Assembly (NCBI GenBank): GCA_964484935.1
Contig: CAZAFW010000077.1
Location: 1 to 6,025 of the forward strand
Reading direction: 5' to 3'
Length of the DNA: 6,025 nucleotides
From: BM714 sp964484935
Lineage (GTDB): Bacteria; Bacillota; Clostridia; Peptostreptococcales; BM714
A program made the translations under genes and the position numbers. The notes under the pieces are model-generated. The model made no database searches. It was given only the letters and a program-made list of their open reading frames with translations, and was not told the DNA's origin. Of this stretch, positions 5,565 to 6,025 are shown piece by piece. Each line of letters begins with the position of its first letter. The first letter of the stretch is position 1.

Positions 5565-6025
5565 CTATTTGGCACCTGTGATTTCATCAAACAATTCAGC
5601 ACCATACTCGTCCTTGATTTCAGGCCATACTTCAGCTCTGACTTTGTCAGCGAAGCCTGCAAGCTCTTCGTCTGTAAATTCATATATTGTTGTTCCGCTC
5701 TCAGCGAGTCCTTGCTCAAATTCAGCAGTTTCGGCCTCTGCAACGGCCCATCTGTCTGTTTCCATTTTTTCAGCTGAGGCCATTAATGCTTCCTGCTCTT
5801 CAGCTGACAGTTCGTTCCATACATCCATGCTCATTTGCAGCCACCAGATTTCAAAGTGGTCGTTTACAGGGAGGTAGTATTTTGTAAGGTCTCTGAAGCT
5901 TGCGTAATATCCTTCTGCTCCTGATCCGATTACGCCGTCAACGATTCCTGTTTGCATTGATGTGAAGGCCTCTGAGTATGCTATAGGTGTAGCTATGAAT
6001 CCGAGAGACCCTGCTGTAAGCTCGT
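5565..6025 (-). CDS. TRAP transporter solute-binding protein, DctP type (C-terminal part)
   Basis: This open frame runs to the right window edge and ends with TAG at 5565-5567, so only the last 152 residues are visible. The fragment opens with ELTAGSLGFIATPIAYSEAF and continues with MQTGIVDGVIG, the recognisable Q-T-G-x-V-D-G signature of DctP-type periplasmic or lipid-anchored receptors. It then shows FRDLTKYYL, a long helical segment with WWLQMSMDVWNELSAEEQ, and an acidic C-terminal helix region. Such proteins deliver small organic acids to a DctQ/DctM sodium-coupled permease. The permease genes are not in the window and would lie to the right or elsewhere. The substrate-binding arginine usual in this family would be in the missing part, so the ligand cannot be judged. 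The sequence after VDG (VIGSGAEGYYASF) differs from the common DctP form GQENP. The methionine at 5957 is internal to the domain and not the true start. Confidence 0.9.
   Translation of the reverse strand, partial: ELTAGSLGFIATPIAYSEAFTSMQTGIVDGVIGSGAEGYYASFRDLTKYYLPVNDHFEIWWLQMSMDVWNELSAEEQEALMASAEKMETDRWAVAEAETAEFEQGLAESGTTIYEFTDEELAGFADKVRAEVWPEIKDEYGAELFDEITGAK

Overview
The window looks like a piece of a low-to-moderate-GC Firmicutes chromosome, most likely an anaerobic amino-acid-fermenting clostridium. This rests on the strong AGGAGG-type ribosome binding sites, two promoters with perfect TATAAT -10 boxes, AT-rich spacers, and the gene set: a TRAP binding protein, a FadR-type GntR regulator, opine dehydrogenases and an AcoR-like sigma-54 activator. 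The genus cannot be fixed from the sequence alone.

All five genes are on the minus strand, so the biological order runs from right to left. At 6025-5565 is the C-terminal part of a TRAP (DctP-type) solute-binding protein whose beginning lies outside the window. A GC-rich stem-loop (5498-5525) separates it from a GntR/FCD transcription regulator (5457-4759). Next come two tandem opine dehydrogenase paralogs of the octopine/nopaline dehydrogenase family, at 4598-3504 and 3263-2172. By hand count they are about 81% identical, and each is followed by its own hairpin terminator. Last is a 613-residue sigma-54 enhancer-binding protein (1902-61) with GAF, PAS, AAA+ and Fis-type HTH parts, driven by its own sigma-A-type promoter.

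The most informative non-coding signal is a repeated site with the core TTGTCCTACAT, which has the TGT-N3-ACA dyad typical of FadR-family GntR operators. It occurs three times. A 19-bp identical copy sits just upstream of the Shine-Dalgarno sequence of each dehydrogenase gene. A third copy lies over the predicted start point of a near-consensus promoter serving only the second dehydrogenase. I infer that the neighbouring GntR protein controls both dehydrogenases through these sites.

Taken together the locus reads as uptake of a small carboxylate by a TRAP system, a GntR sensor, and two related NAD-dependent enzymes that make or split an N-(carboxyalkyl)amino acid (opine) or a related compound. 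No -24/-12 promoter with correct spacing was found in the window, so the target of the sigma-54 activator is unknown and may lie to the left. The substrate assignment is inference from context. The protein family calls are strong.
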